Shown here: piece by piece, positions 11,316 to 20,725 of the stretch
How the letters are laid out: every line of letters starts with the position of its first letter
Position numbering within the stretch: the first letter of the stretch is position 1
Assembly (NCBI RefSeq): GCF_019173455.1
Contig: NZ_JADPQH010000001.1
Location: 682,001 to 746,000 of the forward strand
Reading direction: 5' to 3'
DNA: 64,000 nt
DNA from: Nesterenkonia sp. Act20
GTDB taxonomy: Bacteria; Actinomycetota; Actinomycetes; Actinomycetales; Micrococcaceae
Position numbers and translations under genes: made by a program
The notes under the pieces: model-generated
What the model was told of the DNA's origin: nothing
The model's database searches: none
The model's input: only the letters and a program-made list of their open reading frames with translations

Positions 11316-11636
11316 ATGGAGGAAGCTCAGATCCGCGGCCCAGCAGTGGACGATCAGACCCGCTGCCGGCACTACGGCGGACCCCTGGACGTCGTCGCGA
11401 TCAGGTTCTTCTGCTGCGACCGCTGGTATCCCTGCCTCATGTGTCACCAGGAGACCGAGGCGCATCCGATCAAACGCTGGCCGCTCGGGCGCCGGACCGA
11501 GCTCGCGCTGCTCTGCGGGGTCTGCCGTCGGCGGTTCAGCATCGACGAATACCTGGTCGCCGAGCACTGCAGGTTCTGTGCGGCGCCGTTCAACCCGGGC
11601 TGCGCGGCCCACCACCAGTTCTATTTCGAGACGTGA
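11316..11636 (+). CDS. CHY zinc-finger protein
   Basis: The 106 residues are packed with cysteines and histidines in the CHY-type order: CRHYGGPLDVVAIRF, CCDRWYPCLMCHQETEAH, LCGVCRRRFSI, then CRFCAAPFNPGC and HH. The family occurs alone in bacteria and fused to RING domains in eukaryotes; Hot13 of the mitochondrial intermembrane space is a relative. It should bind several zinc ions. Its bacterial role is unknown, and nothing in the neighbourhood defines a partner. It is transcribed divergently from ilvD and convergently with pdtaR. The ATG at 11316 starts 17 residues before the first conserved cysteine. Confidence 0.85.
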   Translation: MEEAQIRGPAVDDQTRCRHYGGPLDVVAIRFFCCDRWYPCLMCHQETEAHPIKRWPLGRRTELALLCGVCRRRFSIDEYLVAEHCRFCAAPFNPGCAAHHQFYFET

Positions 11637-11652
11637 GCCCCACTCCCACGCA

Positions 11653-11722
11653 TTGAGGGGCGGATTCTCCGAGCATCTGAGGCCGAAAACAGCGTCAACT
11701 AGTCGGAGAATCCGCCCCTCAA
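11653..11722. repeat. Perfect 20-bp inverted repeat between convergent genes
   Basis: TTGAGGGGCGGATTCTCCGA (11653-11672) recurs as its exact reverse complement at 11703-11722, with a 30-nt loop. It lies 17 nt after the CHY stop and 17 nt before the end of pdtaR, so it may serve as a two-way terminator. The perfect arms, fairly AT-rich centre and long loop are unlike the short GC stems used elsewhere here, so an inserted REP-like element is an alternative. Confidence 0.7.
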
Positions 11723-11738
11723 CGGGAAACGGAAGTAC

Positions 11739-12479
11739 TCAGCCCATCTGGTCGACGACCGTCTCGGCGACCTCTCGCATGGAGAGTCGACGGTCCATCG
11801 AGGTCTTCTGGATCCAGCGAAAGGCCTCCGGCTCGGAGAGGCCCATCTTCGTGGTGAGCAGCGACTTGGCGCGCTCCACGAGCTTGCGCGTCTCGAACTT
11901 GTCGGCGAGCGAGGTGACCTCGTCCTCCAGGGCACGGATCTCATCGAAGCGCGCCATGGCGACTTCCACGGCCGGGATCAGGTCATTCTCGGTGAAGGGT
12001 TTGACCACGTACGCCATCGCGCCCGCCTCGCGCGCAGATTCGACGAGGTCGCGCTGCGAGAAGGCAGTCAGCATCACCACGGGCGCGATCCGCTCCTCGG
12101 CGATGATCTTCGCGGCAGAGATGCCGTCCATGATGGGCATCTTGACATCCATCACGACCAGATCGGGCTCGGTCTCGCGGGCGAGCTCCACGGCTCGTTC
12201 GCCGTTGTCTGCTTCGCCGACGACCTCATAGCCTGCCCCGGCGAGGATCTCGACGATGTCCAGCCTGATCAGCGTCTCGTCCTCGGCGACCAGCACGCGG
12301 CGCGGCGTCTGCCCTTCATGGGCCTGGTCTTGGGGCGTCTCCTGGGACGCTGCCAGCGGTGCCGGCTGGGAGGCCGTGGCAGGGGTCGGCTGAGACGCCG
12401 GAGCTGCCGACGCCGGGGTTGCTGCAGCGGGTGCTTCCTCGGGGGCACCAGCGCCGCCGGACTGAGTCTGTTCGCTCAC
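11739..12479 (-). CDS. pdtaR: Response regulator with ANTAR RNA-binding output domain (PdtaR-like)
   Basis: Product of 246 residues: a disordered Ala/Pro/Gln-rich N-terminus of about 58 residues, a receiver domain starting RRVLVAEDETLIRLDIVEIL with the phospho-Asp in DLVVMDVKMP, and a C-terminal ANTAR domain (LTTKMGLSEPEAFRWIQKTSMD). ANTAR regulators bind two-hexaloop RNA structures and act as antiterminators after phosphorylation by a PdtaS-type kinase, which is not in this window. The GTG at 12479 is chosen because AGAAGGAG lies 4 nt upstream; longer frames run into the tRNA. Rv1626 has about 205 residues, so the N-terminal tail is extra. Confidence 0.93.
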   Translation of the reverse strand: MSEQTQSGGAGAPEEAPAAATPASAAPASQPTPATASQPAPLAASQETPQDQAHEGQTPRRVLVAEDETLIRLDIVEILAGAGYEVVGEADNGERAVELARETEPDLVVMDVKMPIMDGISAAKIIAEERIAPVVMLTAFSQRDLVESAREAGAMAYVVKPFTENDLIPAVEVAMARFDEIRALEDEVTSLADKFETRKLVERAKSLLTTKMGLSEPEAFRWIQKTSMDRRLSMREVAETVVDQMG

Positions 12480-12507
12480 CGTTCTCCTTCTGGTCCCTTG
12501 TCGATCG

Positions 12508-12591
12508 TGGTGCCCGAAGTGGGACTCGAACCCACACACCAGTGGTACCGCATTTTGAGTGCGGCGCGTCTACCGATTCCGCCATTCGGGC
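12508..12591 (-). tRNA. tRNA-Leu(CAA)
   Basis: The 84-nt minus-strand gene has an acceptor stem GCCCGAA/TTCGGGC, the anticodon loop CTCAAAA (anticodon CAA, codon UUG), a variable arm and the T loop GTTCGAGTC. CCA is encoded. The pdtaR GTG begins only 28 nt after the CCA end on the same strand, so the two are probably co-transcribed. Confidence 0.97.
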
Positions 12592-12621
12592 TGTGCTGAG
12601 CCGGCCTGCGCCGAATTCAGC

Positions 12622-12663
12622 GATGCTGCCCTCGGTGCCGATGTGGCGTCCGAGGACAGCATC
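12622..12663 (-). terminator. Terminator of pyk
   Basis: Arms of 14 nt (12622-12635 and 12650-12663) pair at 13 positions with one U-G wobble in the minus-strand RNA, loop 14 nt. It lies between the pyk stop and tRNA-Leu. Confidence 0.6.
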
Positions 12664-12701
12664 ATCCTACCTGGCCTGGGCCGGGCAGTCTGTCGAGTGG
12701 T

Positions 12702-14216
12702 TCAGCTTGCGCTGGAGGCGCTTGCGGCTGGCCACGGTCCCACGGGCTCCTTGTTCGGCGGAGCCGTATCGCCGCGACGCAGGGTCTCGATGTCACCGGA
12801 GTCGTGCAGATCACCGATGCGGTGCACCTTGACCATGTTCGTGGTGCCGGCCTGTCCTGGAGGGGAACCGGCGGCGATGACCACGAGCTCGCCCAGTTCA
12901 GCCGCGCCCTCTTCGAGCAGCAGCTTGTCGACCTGGGCCGTCATGGTGTCGGTGTGGGTCGCGAACTCCACCCAGCGGGGCTGCACGCCCCAGGACAGCG
13001 TCAGGATGTTGTGCGTGTGCTCCACGTGGGTGAAGGCGAAGATGTTCTGCTTGGGCCGGAGCCGGGAGAGCCGACGGGCGGAGTCTCCGGAGCGGGTGAA
13101 CGTGGTCAGGTGGGCGATGTCCAGCTGATCCGCGATCTCCTTGGCGGCACGGGTGATCGCGCCGCCGCGGGTCTTCGGGCGGGTGCCGAGCTCGGGAATG
13201 CGGCTCAGACCCTTGGACTCGGTGGTCTGGATGATCCGGGACATGGTCTCCACGGTCTCCACGGGGTACTTGCCCACGGAGGTCTCGCCGGAGAGCATGA
13301 CCGCATCCGCGCCGTCGAGCACGGCGTTGGCGCAGTCGGAGGCCTCGGCGCGCGTGGGCCGGGGGCTCTCGATCATGGACTCGAGCACCTGGGTGGCGAC
13401 GATGACCGGCTTGGCCCAGCGGCGGGCGAGCTCCACGGCGCGCTTCTGCACCAGCGGAACCTCTTCCAGCGGCAGCTCCACGCCGAGGTCGCCACGGGCG
13501 ACCATGACGGCGTCGAAGGCGTCGACCACGTCCTGGAGAGCTTCCACCGCCTGCGGCTTCTCCACCTTGGCGATGACCGGGACGCGGCGCCCTTCTTCAT
13601 CCATGATCCGGTGCACTGCCTCGATGTCGGCGGCGTCGCGGACGAAGGAGAGCGCGACCATGTCGAATCCGGTGCGCAGCGCCCAACGCAGGTCCTCTTC
13701 GTCCTTCTCGGAGAGCGCGGGGACCGAGACGGCCACGCCGGGAAGGTTGATGCCCTTGTTGTTGGAGACCTTGCCCGGCACCTCGACCTCGGTGATGACG
13801 TCGGTCTCGGTGACCTCGATGGCGCGCAGTGACACCTTGCCGTCGTCGATGAGCAGCGTGTCCCCGACATTGACGTCTCCGGGCAGACCCTTGAACGTGG
13901 TGGAGCAGCGGTCCTTGGTGCCCTGGATGTCCTCGACGGTGATCGTGAAGCGATCCCCGACCTCGAGGGAGTGCTCGCCCTCGATGAACCGGCCGAGGCG
14001 GATCTTCGGGCCCTGCAGGTCCGCGAAGATGCCCACTGCGGTGCGCAGGTCCTTGGAGACCTCGCGCACGGTCTTGTAGGTGTCCTCGTGGACGCTGTAG
14101 TCGCCGTGGCTCATGTTCACGCGGGCGACGTCGACGCCGGCCTCGATGAGTCGGCGGGTCGTCTCGTAGCCTGCTGTGGCGGGTCCGAATGTAGCGACGA
14201 TTTTGGCGTGTCTCAT
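12702..14216 (-). CDS. pyk: Pyruvate kinase
   Basis: Last step of glycolysis, phosphoenolpyruvate plus ADP to pyruvate plus ATP. The 504 residues begin at the conserved RHAKIVATFGPA and contain ADLQGPKIRLG, the K-containing VIAKVEKPQAVE, GDLGVELPLEEV and the signature MIESPRPTRAEASDCANAVLDG as separate blocks. The C-terminal allosteric domain is present. The final 30 residues form a Pro/Ala/Ser tail. ATG at 14216 has no clear ribosome site. It stands alone between gltD and tRNA-Leu, with a terminator after it. Confidence 0.97.
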   Translation of the reverse strand: MRHAKIVATFGPATAGYETTRRLIEAGVDVARVNMSHGDYSVHEDTYKTVREVSKDLRTAVGIFADLQGPKIRLGRFIEGEHSLEVGDRFTITVEDIQGTKDRCSTTFKGLPGDVNVGDTLLIDDGKVSLRAIEVTETDVITEVEVPGKVSNNKGINLPGVAVSVPALSEKDEEDLRWALRTGFDMVALSFVRDAADIEAVHRIMDEEGRRVPVIAKVEKPQAVEALQDVVDAFDAVMVARGDLGVELPLEEVPLVQKRAVELARRWAKPVIVATQVLESMIESPRPTRAEASDCANAVLDGADAVMLSGETSVGKYPVETVETMSRIIQTTESKGLSRIPELGTRPKTRGGAITRAAKEIADQLDIAHLTTFTRSGDSARRLSRLRPKQNIFAFTHVEHTHNILTLSWGVQPRWVEFATHTDTMTAQVDKLLLEEGAAELGELVVIAAGSPPGQAGTTNMVKVHRIGDLHDSGDIETLRRGDTAPPNKEPVGPWPAASASSAS

Positions 14217-14308
14217 GTCTTACTCTGTCCTATCTTCATTGCTGCTAAGCGTTGCTGATGGACTGGCACGACACTGGACCAGGACCTGTTTCTCCGAGCC
14301 TATAACAG

Positions 14309-15775
14309 TCAGCCTGTGAGCGAAATCGCACGATCCGAGGGCTTGACCGGAGCCGGCAGGCGGGTCTCCCCCTCGAGATACTCGTCGACCTTCGCGGCCG
14401 CCGCACGCCCTTCCGCGATGGCCCAGACGACCAGGGAGGCGCCGCGTCCGGCATCGCCCACGGCGAAGACCCCCTCGACCGAGGTCTGGTAGTCCTCGGC
14501 GCGGGTGATGTTGCCGCGCTTGTCGAAGTCCAGGCCCAGCTGACCGGTCAGCGTGTCCGACTCTGCCCCGGTGAAGCCAAGCGCCAGCAGCACCAGGTCC
14601 GCGGGGATCTCGCGCTCGGTGCCGGGCTTCGGTGAGCGTGAGCCGTCCGGGTTGTACTGGGTCTCGGCGACCTGCAGGGCGCGGACCCGGCCTTCGTCGT
14701 CGCTGAGGAATTCGACGGTGGAGGCGAGGTAGCTGCGCTCCCCGCCCTCTTCATCGGCGCTGGTGAGTTCGAAGACGCGCGGGTCCATGGGCCAGGGCTC
14801 ATGCTCCGGACGCTCGCCGGGGAGCTCCTTGCCGATGGCCAGGGTCGTGACCGACTTCGCGCCGTGCCGGTGGGCGGTGCCGATGCAGTCGGCGCCGGTG
14901 TCACCGCCGCCGAGGATGACGACGTGCTTGCCCTCGGCGTGTATCTGGTCGGCGACCTCATCGCCGGAGGTCGCCTTGTTCGACTGCACCAGGTACTCCA
15001 TCGCGAAGTGCACGCCGGAGAGTTCACGTCCGGTGACCCCGAGGTTGCGCGGGACCATGGCGCCGGTGGCCAGGATGACCGCGTCGTAGCTGGCCTCCAG
15101 GGCGTCCCAGGTGATGTCGGCGCCGATCTCGGTGGAGGTGTAGAAGCGCGTCCCCTCAGCCCGCATCTGATCGATGCGGAACTCGACGTGATGCTTCTCC
15201 ATCTTGAAGTCCGGGATGCCGTAGCGCAGCAGCCCGCCGAGGCGGTCGTCGCGCTCGTAGACGGCCACGGTGTGTCCGGCGCGGGTCAGCTGCTGGGCTG
15301 CCGCCAGGCCTGCCGGTCCGGAGCCGACCACGGCCACGGTCTTGCCGGTGAGCCGCTGGGGCAGCACCGGCTCGACGTAGCCGCGGGCGATCGCCTCGTC
15401 GGCGATGGCGACCTCGGACTGCTTGATGGTGACCGCGGGCTGGTTGATGCCCAGCACGCAGGAGGTCTCACAGGGCGCGGGGCAGATGCGCCCGGTGAAC
15501 TCTGGAAAGTTGTTGGTCATATGCAGCCGGGAGGAGGCTTCCTCCCACTGGTCTCGCCAGATCAGGTCGTTCCACTCGGGAATCAGGTTCCCCAGCGGGC
15601 AGCCGGTATGGCAGAACGGGATGCCGCAGTCCATGCAGCGGCTCGCCTGGGTCTGGACGATGCCGCGCTCGTTGCGCTCATAGACCTCGTTGAAGTCCAT
15701 GATGCGCACGGGGACGGGGCGAGACGGCCGGTCCTGACGGTCTCGGTGCTTCATGAATCCACGGGGATCAGCCAC
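14309..15775 (-). CDS. gltD: Glutamate synthase small subunit
   Basis: NADPH-dependent beta subunit that passes electrons through FAD and 4Fe-4S clusters to GltB. The 488 residues show the N-terminal cysteine clusters [17 protein letters not shown] and [12 protein letters not shown], the FAD loop [14 protein letters not shown] and the NADPH-site [11 protein letters not shown]. The GTG at 15775 is chosen because the conserved ADPRGF-KHRDR start follows at once; it overlaps the gltB stop by 8 nt, so translation is coupled. An ATG at 15754 is possible but would drop the conserved start. Confidence 0.97.
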   Translation of the reverse strand: MADPRGFMKHRDRQDRPSRPVPVRIMDFNEVYERNERGIVQTQASRCMDCGIPFCHTGCPLGNLIPEWNDLIWRDQWEEASSRLHMTNNFPEFTGRICPAPCETSCVLGINQPAVTIKQSEVAIADEAIARGYVEPVLPQRLTGKTVAVVGSGPAGLAAAQQLTRAGHTVAVYERDDRLGGLLRYGIPDFKMEKHHVEFRIDQMRAEGTRFYTSTEIGADITWDALEASYDAVILATGAMVPRNLGVTGRELSGVHFAMEYLVQSNKATSGDEVADQIHAEGKHVVILGGGDTGADCIGTAHRHGAKSVTTLAIGKELPGERPEHEPWPMDPRVFELTSADEEGGERSYLASTVEFLSDDEGRVRALQVAETQYNPDGSRSPKPGTEREIPADLVLLALGFTGAESDTLTGQLGLDFDKRGNITRAEDYQTSVEGVFAVGDAGRGASLVVWAIAEGRAAAAKVDEYLEGETRLPAPVKPSDRAISLTG

Positions 15776-18700
15776 GGGTCGCCTCCAGAATCTTCTGCCA
15801 TGCCGCATCGCCATCGGGATCCAGCCCCTCGTCGAGGGCGCTGGAGCGGGCGCGGAGCACGGCGTCGTAGTCGCGCGGGAGCACCTTGGTGATCCGCGCA
15901 TAGGTCTTCTCGGTGTCATCCAGCAGCGCCTCGGCCACCGCGCTGCCGGTCTCCTCATGATGGCGGCGCAGCAGGTCGCCGATGATCCCGCGGTCCTCCT
16001 CATCGGGTTCCAGCAGCAGCAGGTCGCCGTTGCGCTGGGCCTGGGAGTTCATCCGCTGTTCGTCGAAGTCCAGCACGAACGCGGTGCCGCCGGACATGCC
16101 GGCGCCGAAGTTGCGCCCGGTGGGTCCGAGGATCAGTGCCTGGCCGCCGGTCATGTACTCACAGCCGTGGTCACCGATGCCCTCGACGACGGCGGTGGCA
16201 CCGGAGTTGCGCACCAGGAAGCGTTCGCCCACCTGGCCGCGCAGGAACATCTCACCGGCGGTCGCTCCGTAGCCGATGACATTGCCGGCGATCACGTTCT
16301 TCTCCGCCACCAGCGGAGCCGAAGGGTCCGGATGCGCGATGATGCGACCCCCGGAGAGTCCCTTGCCGACGTAATCGTTGGCGTCGCCGGAGAGGTGCAG
16401 GGTGATCCCATGCGGCAGGAACGCGCCCAGAGACTGGCCGGCCTCACCGGTGAGCTCCACCACGATGGTGTTGTTCTCCAGGGTCTTGAGCCCCTGCGCC
16501 TTGGTCACCTCGTGGCCGAGCATCGTGCCGACCGAGCGGTCGGTGTTGATGACCTTCTTTTCGATGTGCACCTTCTCGCCATGGGTGATCGCTGAGCCGG
16601 CCAGTTCGATCAGGCCCATGTCGAAGTGCTTCTCCAGCTCATGGTCCTGGCCGCGGGTGCGGCGCAGCATCGAGGCGGTGATCGGGTCGTTGGGGTCGTA
16701 GCCGTCCAGCACGGCGCCGAGGTTCAGCCCGGCGGACTTCCAGTGCCGCTTGGCGTCGTCCATGTTCAGCGAGTCGATGTGTCCGATGGCCTCGTCCAGG
16801 CTGCGGAATCCCAGCTCGGCGAGGTATTCGCGCACCTCCTGAGCGACGAACTCGAAGAAGTTGACCACATGATCAGCCTTGCCCGTGTAGCGCTCACGCA
16901 GCAGCGGATTCTGCGTGGCCACGCCCACCGGGCAGGTGTCCAGGTGGCAGACGCGCATCATGATGCAGCCCGAGACTACGAGCGGTGCGGTGGCGAAGCC
17001 GTATTCCTCTGCGCCGAGGAGCGCGGCGATCACGACGTCGCGACCGGTCTTGAGCTGACCATCCACCTGCACGGTCACGCGTTCACGCAGTCCGTTGAGC
17101 ATCAGCGTCTGCTGCGCCTCGGCCAGTCCGAGCTCCCAGGGCGTGCCGGCATGCTTGAGCGAGTTCAGCGGTGAGGCGCCGGTGCCGCCGTCGTGCCCGG
17201 AGATCAGCACGACGTCGGCCTTGGCCTTGGTCACGCCGGCCGCCACGGTGCCGACCCCATGCAGGGAGACCAGCTTCACGTGGACCCTGGCGCCGGTGTT
17301 CGCGCGCTTGAGGTCGAAGATCAGCTGGGCGAGGTCCTCGATGGAGTAGATGTCATGGTGCGGCGGTGGGGACACCAGGGCGACGCCGGGGGTGGAGTGG
17401 CGGGTCTCGGCCACCCAGGGGTAGACCTTCTTGCCCATGAGCTGGCCGCCCTCACCGGGCTTGGCCCCCTGGGCCATCTTGATCTGCAGGTCATCCGCGT
17501 GCGTGAGGTACTGACTGGTCACGCCGAAACGGCCGGAGGCGATCTGTTTGACCGCCGAACGGCGCTCGGGGTCCTCGAGGCGGTCAGGGTGCTCGCCGCC
17601 CTCGCCGGTGTTGGAGCGCCCGCCGAGCCGATTCATCGCGATGGCCAGGGTTTCGTGGGCCTCCTGAGAGATGGAGCCGTAGCTCATCGCCCCGGTGTTG
17701 AACCGCTTGACGATCTCCCCGACGGATTCGACCTCGTCGATGGGCACCGGTTCACGCTGCGCGGAGAGCTTGAACAGCCCGCGCAGGGTCAACAGCGCCT
17801 CGGACTGATCGTCCACCGACTTGGTGTACTGCTTGAAGATGTCATACCGGCGGGTCTTCGTGGAGTGCTGCAGCTTGAAGACCGTCTGCGGATTGAACAG
17901 GTGCGGCGGGCCCTCGCGACGCCACTGATACTCGCCGCCGATCTCCAGCTCGTCGCCACGACCCAGGTCATTGCCATCGGCCGGATAGGCCCGCGAGTGG
18001 CGCTGCAGGGTCTCGTCACAGAGCACGTCCAGGCCGACGCCGCCCATGGGCGAATGCGTTCCGGAGAAGTACTGGTCGACCACGTTCTGGGCGAGGCCCA
18101 CGGCTTCGAAGGTCTGCGCACCGCAGTAGGAGGCCACCGTGGAGATGCCCATCTTGGACATGATCTTGAGCACGCCCTTGCCCAGAGCGGTCAGCAGGTT
18201 GTGCACCGCCTGCTCTTCGGACACGCCACTGATCTCGCTGCGACGCACCATGTCTTCGGCGGTCTCCATGGCCAGGTAGGGGTTGACCGCGGCGGCGCCG
18301 TAGCCGATGAGGCAGGCCACGTGATGAACCTCGCGGACGTCTCCGGCCTCCACCACGAGCGAGACTCGGGTGCGGTTCGCCGACTTCAGCAGGTGGTGGT
18401 GGATGGCGGAGAGCATCAGCAGCGAGGGGATGGGAGCCCACTGCGCATTGGAGTCGCGGTCGGAGATCACGATGTAGCTGACCCCGCGGTTGACCGCCGC
18501 GGAGACCTTTTCACAGATCTCGCGGATCCGCTGCCGCAGCTCCTCCTCGCGGGAGCCCGCCCGGTAGAGGGCACGCACCTTCAGCGCGATCTTCGCACCC
18601 TCGTCGTTGCGGATGTTGGCGATCTTCGCCAGTTCGTCGTTGTTGATCACCGGGAAGTCGAGGGCGACCTGCTGGGACTTCACCTGCTCGTTGCTCAGCA

Positions 18701-20405
18701 GGTTCCCGCTCGGGCCGATGTGCAGGCCGAGCGAGGTGACGAGCTCCTCGCGGATCGCGTCCAGCGGGGGGTTGGTCACCTGGGCGAAGGTCTGCACGAA
18801 GTAGTCGAAGAGCAGCCGGGGACGGTCAGCGAGGACCGCGATCGGGGTGTCGGTGCCCATCGCGCCCAGCGGTTCGGCGCCAGCGGTGGCCATCGGGCCG
18901 ATCAGGATGCGCAGCTCCTCCTGGGTGTAGCCGAAGGTCTGCTGGCGCAGCCGCACGGATTCCGAGGGGTGGCGCACATGGAGCCGTTCCGGAAGGTCCG
19001 CGAGTTCGACCAGGTTGTCCTTGACCCAGTCGGCCCACGGTGCGGAGGAGGCCAGATCAGCCTTGATCTCCTCGTCTTCGATGATGCGACCTTCGACCGT
19101 GTCCAGCAGCAGCATCATGCCAGGGGCGACCCGTCCCTTGCGCACGATCGAAGCGGGCTCCAGGTCGATGACGCCGACCTCGGAGGACATCACGACCAGG
19201 CCGTCATCGGTGACCCAGTAGCGCGCGGGGCGCAGACCATTGCGGTCCAGCATGGCGCCGACCTGCTGGCCGTCGGTGAAGGCGATGGCGGCCGGACCGT
19301 CCCATGCCTCCATGAGCTGAGCGTGGTACTGGTAGAACGCCCGCAGACCCGGGTCCATGGTCTCGTGGTTCTCCCAGGCCTCTGGGATCATCATCCGCAT
19401 GGACTGGGCGAGCGGCCGACCGGAGAGCATCAGCAGCTCGGCAGCCTCATCGAAGCTGGTCGAGTCCGAGGCGCCGGGTGTGCAGATCGGGAAGAGCGAC
19501 TCGGGGTCCTCCCCCAATAGCTCGGAGGCCATCATGGACTGCCGAGCGCGCATCCAGTTCCGGTTGCCCTTGACGGTGTTGATCTCGCCGTTGTGCGCGA
19601 TGTTGCGCAGCGGCTGGGCCAGCGGCCAGGACGGGAAGGTGTTCGTGGAGAAGCGGGAGTGAACGATGCCCAGCGTGGTCTTGAACCGCTCATCGGAGAG
19701 ATCAGGGAAGAAGGGCTCCAGCTGCGCGGTGGTCAGCATCCCCTTATAGGTGATCGTCTTCGAGGACAGTGAGGGGAAGTAGACCCCCAGCCGGTTCTGT
19801 CCGCGCTTGCGCAGCCGCCAGCCGCGCTGGTCGAGCGAGCCCGGGGCGGAGTCCTGGAACTCGAAGGAGTCCTCATCTGCGGCGCCGAGGAAGACCTGGC
19901 GGAAGAACGGCATGGATTCCTTGGCGAGGGTGCCGATCATGGAGGCGTCCACGGGGACGTCACGCCATCCCAGCACCTGCAGTCCCTGCTCGGTGGCGAG
20001 GTCTTCGAAGCTCGCGCACATGGTCTCCCGCTCGGACTCAGACTGCGGAAGGAAGGCAGTCCCCGCGAGGTACTCCCCTGCAGCCGGCAGGTCGAACTCG
20101 GTGACTGCACGGAAGAACTCGTCAGGGATCTGCGTGAGCAGACCCGCGCCGTCGCCGGTGCCGACGTCGCCGCCCACTGCACCGCGGTGCTCGAGGTTGC
20201 GCAGCGCCACCAGCGCGTGGTCCACGATGTCGTGTCCGGGGGTCCCCCGCAGGGTGGCGACGGCGGCCATGCCGCAGTTCTCGTGCTCATTGGCAGGATC
20301 GTAGAGGCCGGCCTTCTCGGGGAAAGCGGCAAAGCGCTGATAGGGACTCGTGACCTTCAGCGCGTCTGCGCCGAGCGCTGCCTCGAATGATTCGAGAGTA
20401 GACAT
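15768..20405 (-). CDS. gltB: Glutamate synthase large subunit
   Basis: Ammonia transfer from glutamine to 2-oxoglutarate; makes the glutamate used by the transaminases and Trp/His enzymes nearby. The product is 1545 residues with the ATG at 20405, preceded by GGAGGAAGGAAG. In order it has an N-terminal glutaminase domain whose nucleophile is C44 (ENCGMAA, so about 43 residues are removed), a central domain, the FMN and 3Fe-4S synthase domain with [13 protein letters not shown], and the C-terminal GXGXG beta-helix ([17 protein letters not shown]). It is followed by overlapping gltD. Confidence 0.97.
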   Translation of the reverse strand: MSTLESFEAALGADALKVTSPYQRFAAFPEKAGLYDPANEHENCGMAAVATLRGTPGHDIVDHALVALRNLEHRGAVGGDVGTGDGAGLLTQIPDEFFRAVTEFDLPAAGEYLAGTAFLPQSESERETMCASFEDLATEQGLQVLGWRDVPVDASMIGTLAKESMPFFRQVFLGAADEDSFEFQDSAPGSLDQRGWRLRKRGQNRLGVYFPSLSSKTITYKGMLTTAQLEPFFPDLSDERFKTTLGIVHSRFSTNTFPSWPLAQPLRNIAHNGEINTVKGNRNWMRARQSMMASELLGEDPESLFPICTPGASDSTSFDEAAELLMLSGRPLAQSMRMMIPEAWENHETMDPGLRAFYQYHAQLMEAWDGPAAIAFTDGQQVGAMLDRNGLRPARYWVTDDGLVVMSSEVGVIDLEPASIVRKGRVAPGMMLLLDTVEGRIIEDEEIKADLASSAPWADWVKDNLVELADLPERLHVRHPSESVRLRQQTFGYTQEELRILIGPMATAGAEPLGAMGTDTPIAVLADRPRLLFDYFVQTFAQVTNPPLDAIREELVTSLGLHIGPSGNLLSNEQVKSQQVALDFPVINNDELAKIANIRNDEGAKIALKVRALYRAGSREEELRQRIREICEKVSAAVNRGVSYIVISDRDSNAQWAPIPSLLMLSAIHHHLLKSANRTRVSLVVEAGDVREVHHVACLIGYGAAAVNPYLAMETAEDMVRRSEISGVSEEQAVHNLLTALGKGVLKIMSKMGISTVASYCGAQTFEAVGLAQNVVDQYFSGTHSPMGGVGLDVLCDETLQRHSRAYPADGNDLGRGDELEIGGEYQWRREGPPHLFNPQTVFKLQHSTKTRRYDIFKQYTKSVDDQSEALLTLRGLFKLSAQREPVPIDEVESVGEIVKRFNTGAMSYGSISQEAHETLAIAMNRLGGRSNTGEGGEHPDRLEDPERRSAVKQIASGRFGVTSQYLTHADDLQIKMAQGAKPGEGGQLMGKKVYPWVAETRHSTPGVALVSPPPHHDIYSIEDLAQLIFDLKRANTGARVHVKLVSLHGVGTVAAGVTKAKADVVLISGHDGGTGASPLNSLKHAGTPWELGLAEAQQTLMLNGLRERVTVQVDGQLKTGRDVVIAALLGAEEYGFATAPLVVSGCIMMRVCHLDTCPVGVATQNPLLRERYTGKADHVVNFFEFVAQEVREYLAELGFRSLDEAIGHIDSLNMDDAKRHWKSAGLNLGAVLDGYDPNDPITASMLRRTRGQDHELEKHFDMGLIELAGSAITHGEKVHIEKKVINTDRSVGTMLGHEVTKAQGLKTLENNTIVVELTGEAGQSLGAFLPHGITLHLSGDANDYVGKGLSGGRIIAHPDPSAPLVAEKNVIAGNVIGYGATAGEMFLRGQVGERFLVRNSGATAVVEGIGDHGCEYMTGGQALILGPTGRNFGAGMSGGTAFVLDFDEQRMNSQAQRNGDLLLLEPDEEDRGIIGDLLRRHHEETGSAVAEALLDDTEKTYARITKVLPRDYDAVLRARSSALDEGLDPDGDAAWQKILEATRG

Positions 20406-20725
20406 GACGGTCTTCCTTCCTCCGCATGCGGACGTTTCATGGGGAGGGGACGTCTTCGGCCCCTTCGTGATGCACGGAGTCTGGGACCATTCTCCCCGTT
20501 CAAGCGGAACTGTGCGTCCCACCCGGAAAAAGTCTCCAGCAGATCCGTCGGTCTTCTGTCCTGCGTGGCGCAGTCAGGCTGTGACCCTGCGCTGCTCGGG
20601 TGTATCCCGGCGCTCGGTGCTCAAGCGGTGCGTATTGGTCGGCGCACCGTCTTCTTGATCATCCCGCTGGTGGGCAGGGGATGCACCAATCCTCCTGCCA
20701 GCCCCCAGCCGTTGCAAGTTCGATC
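20406..20725 (-). promoter_or_regulatory. lgt-gltB intergenic region (320 nt)
   Basis: No gene is supported in this stretch. The left end carries the gltB ribosome site (GGAGGAAGG). The right end carries a candidate lgt terminator at 20673-20699. TTGAAC in the middle could be a -35 box, but no convincing -10 at proper spacing was found, so the gltB promoter is not placed. No known riboswitch was recognised. Confidence 0.4.
20673..20699 (-). terminator. Candidate terminator of lgt
   Basis: A 10-bp stem (GGCAGG-A-GGAT with ATCCCCTGCC) has one bulged A and a 6-nt loop, 27 nt after the lgt stop. No T tract. Confidence 0.5.

Noticed and set aside
11245-12231. 328-codon plus-strand frame covering the CHY gene and the antisense of pdtaR
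   Set aside because: Different frame from the Cys-rich CHY product; the translation is Arg/Ser-rich with no motif.
15776-16003. N-terminal extension of gltD
   Set aside because: The added residues are gltB read in another frame; conserved GltD sequence begins at the GTG at 15775.
17193-19520. 775-codon plus-strand open frame over gltB
   Set aside because: Antisense shadow of gltB; no recognisable domain, and gltB is complete with all motifs.
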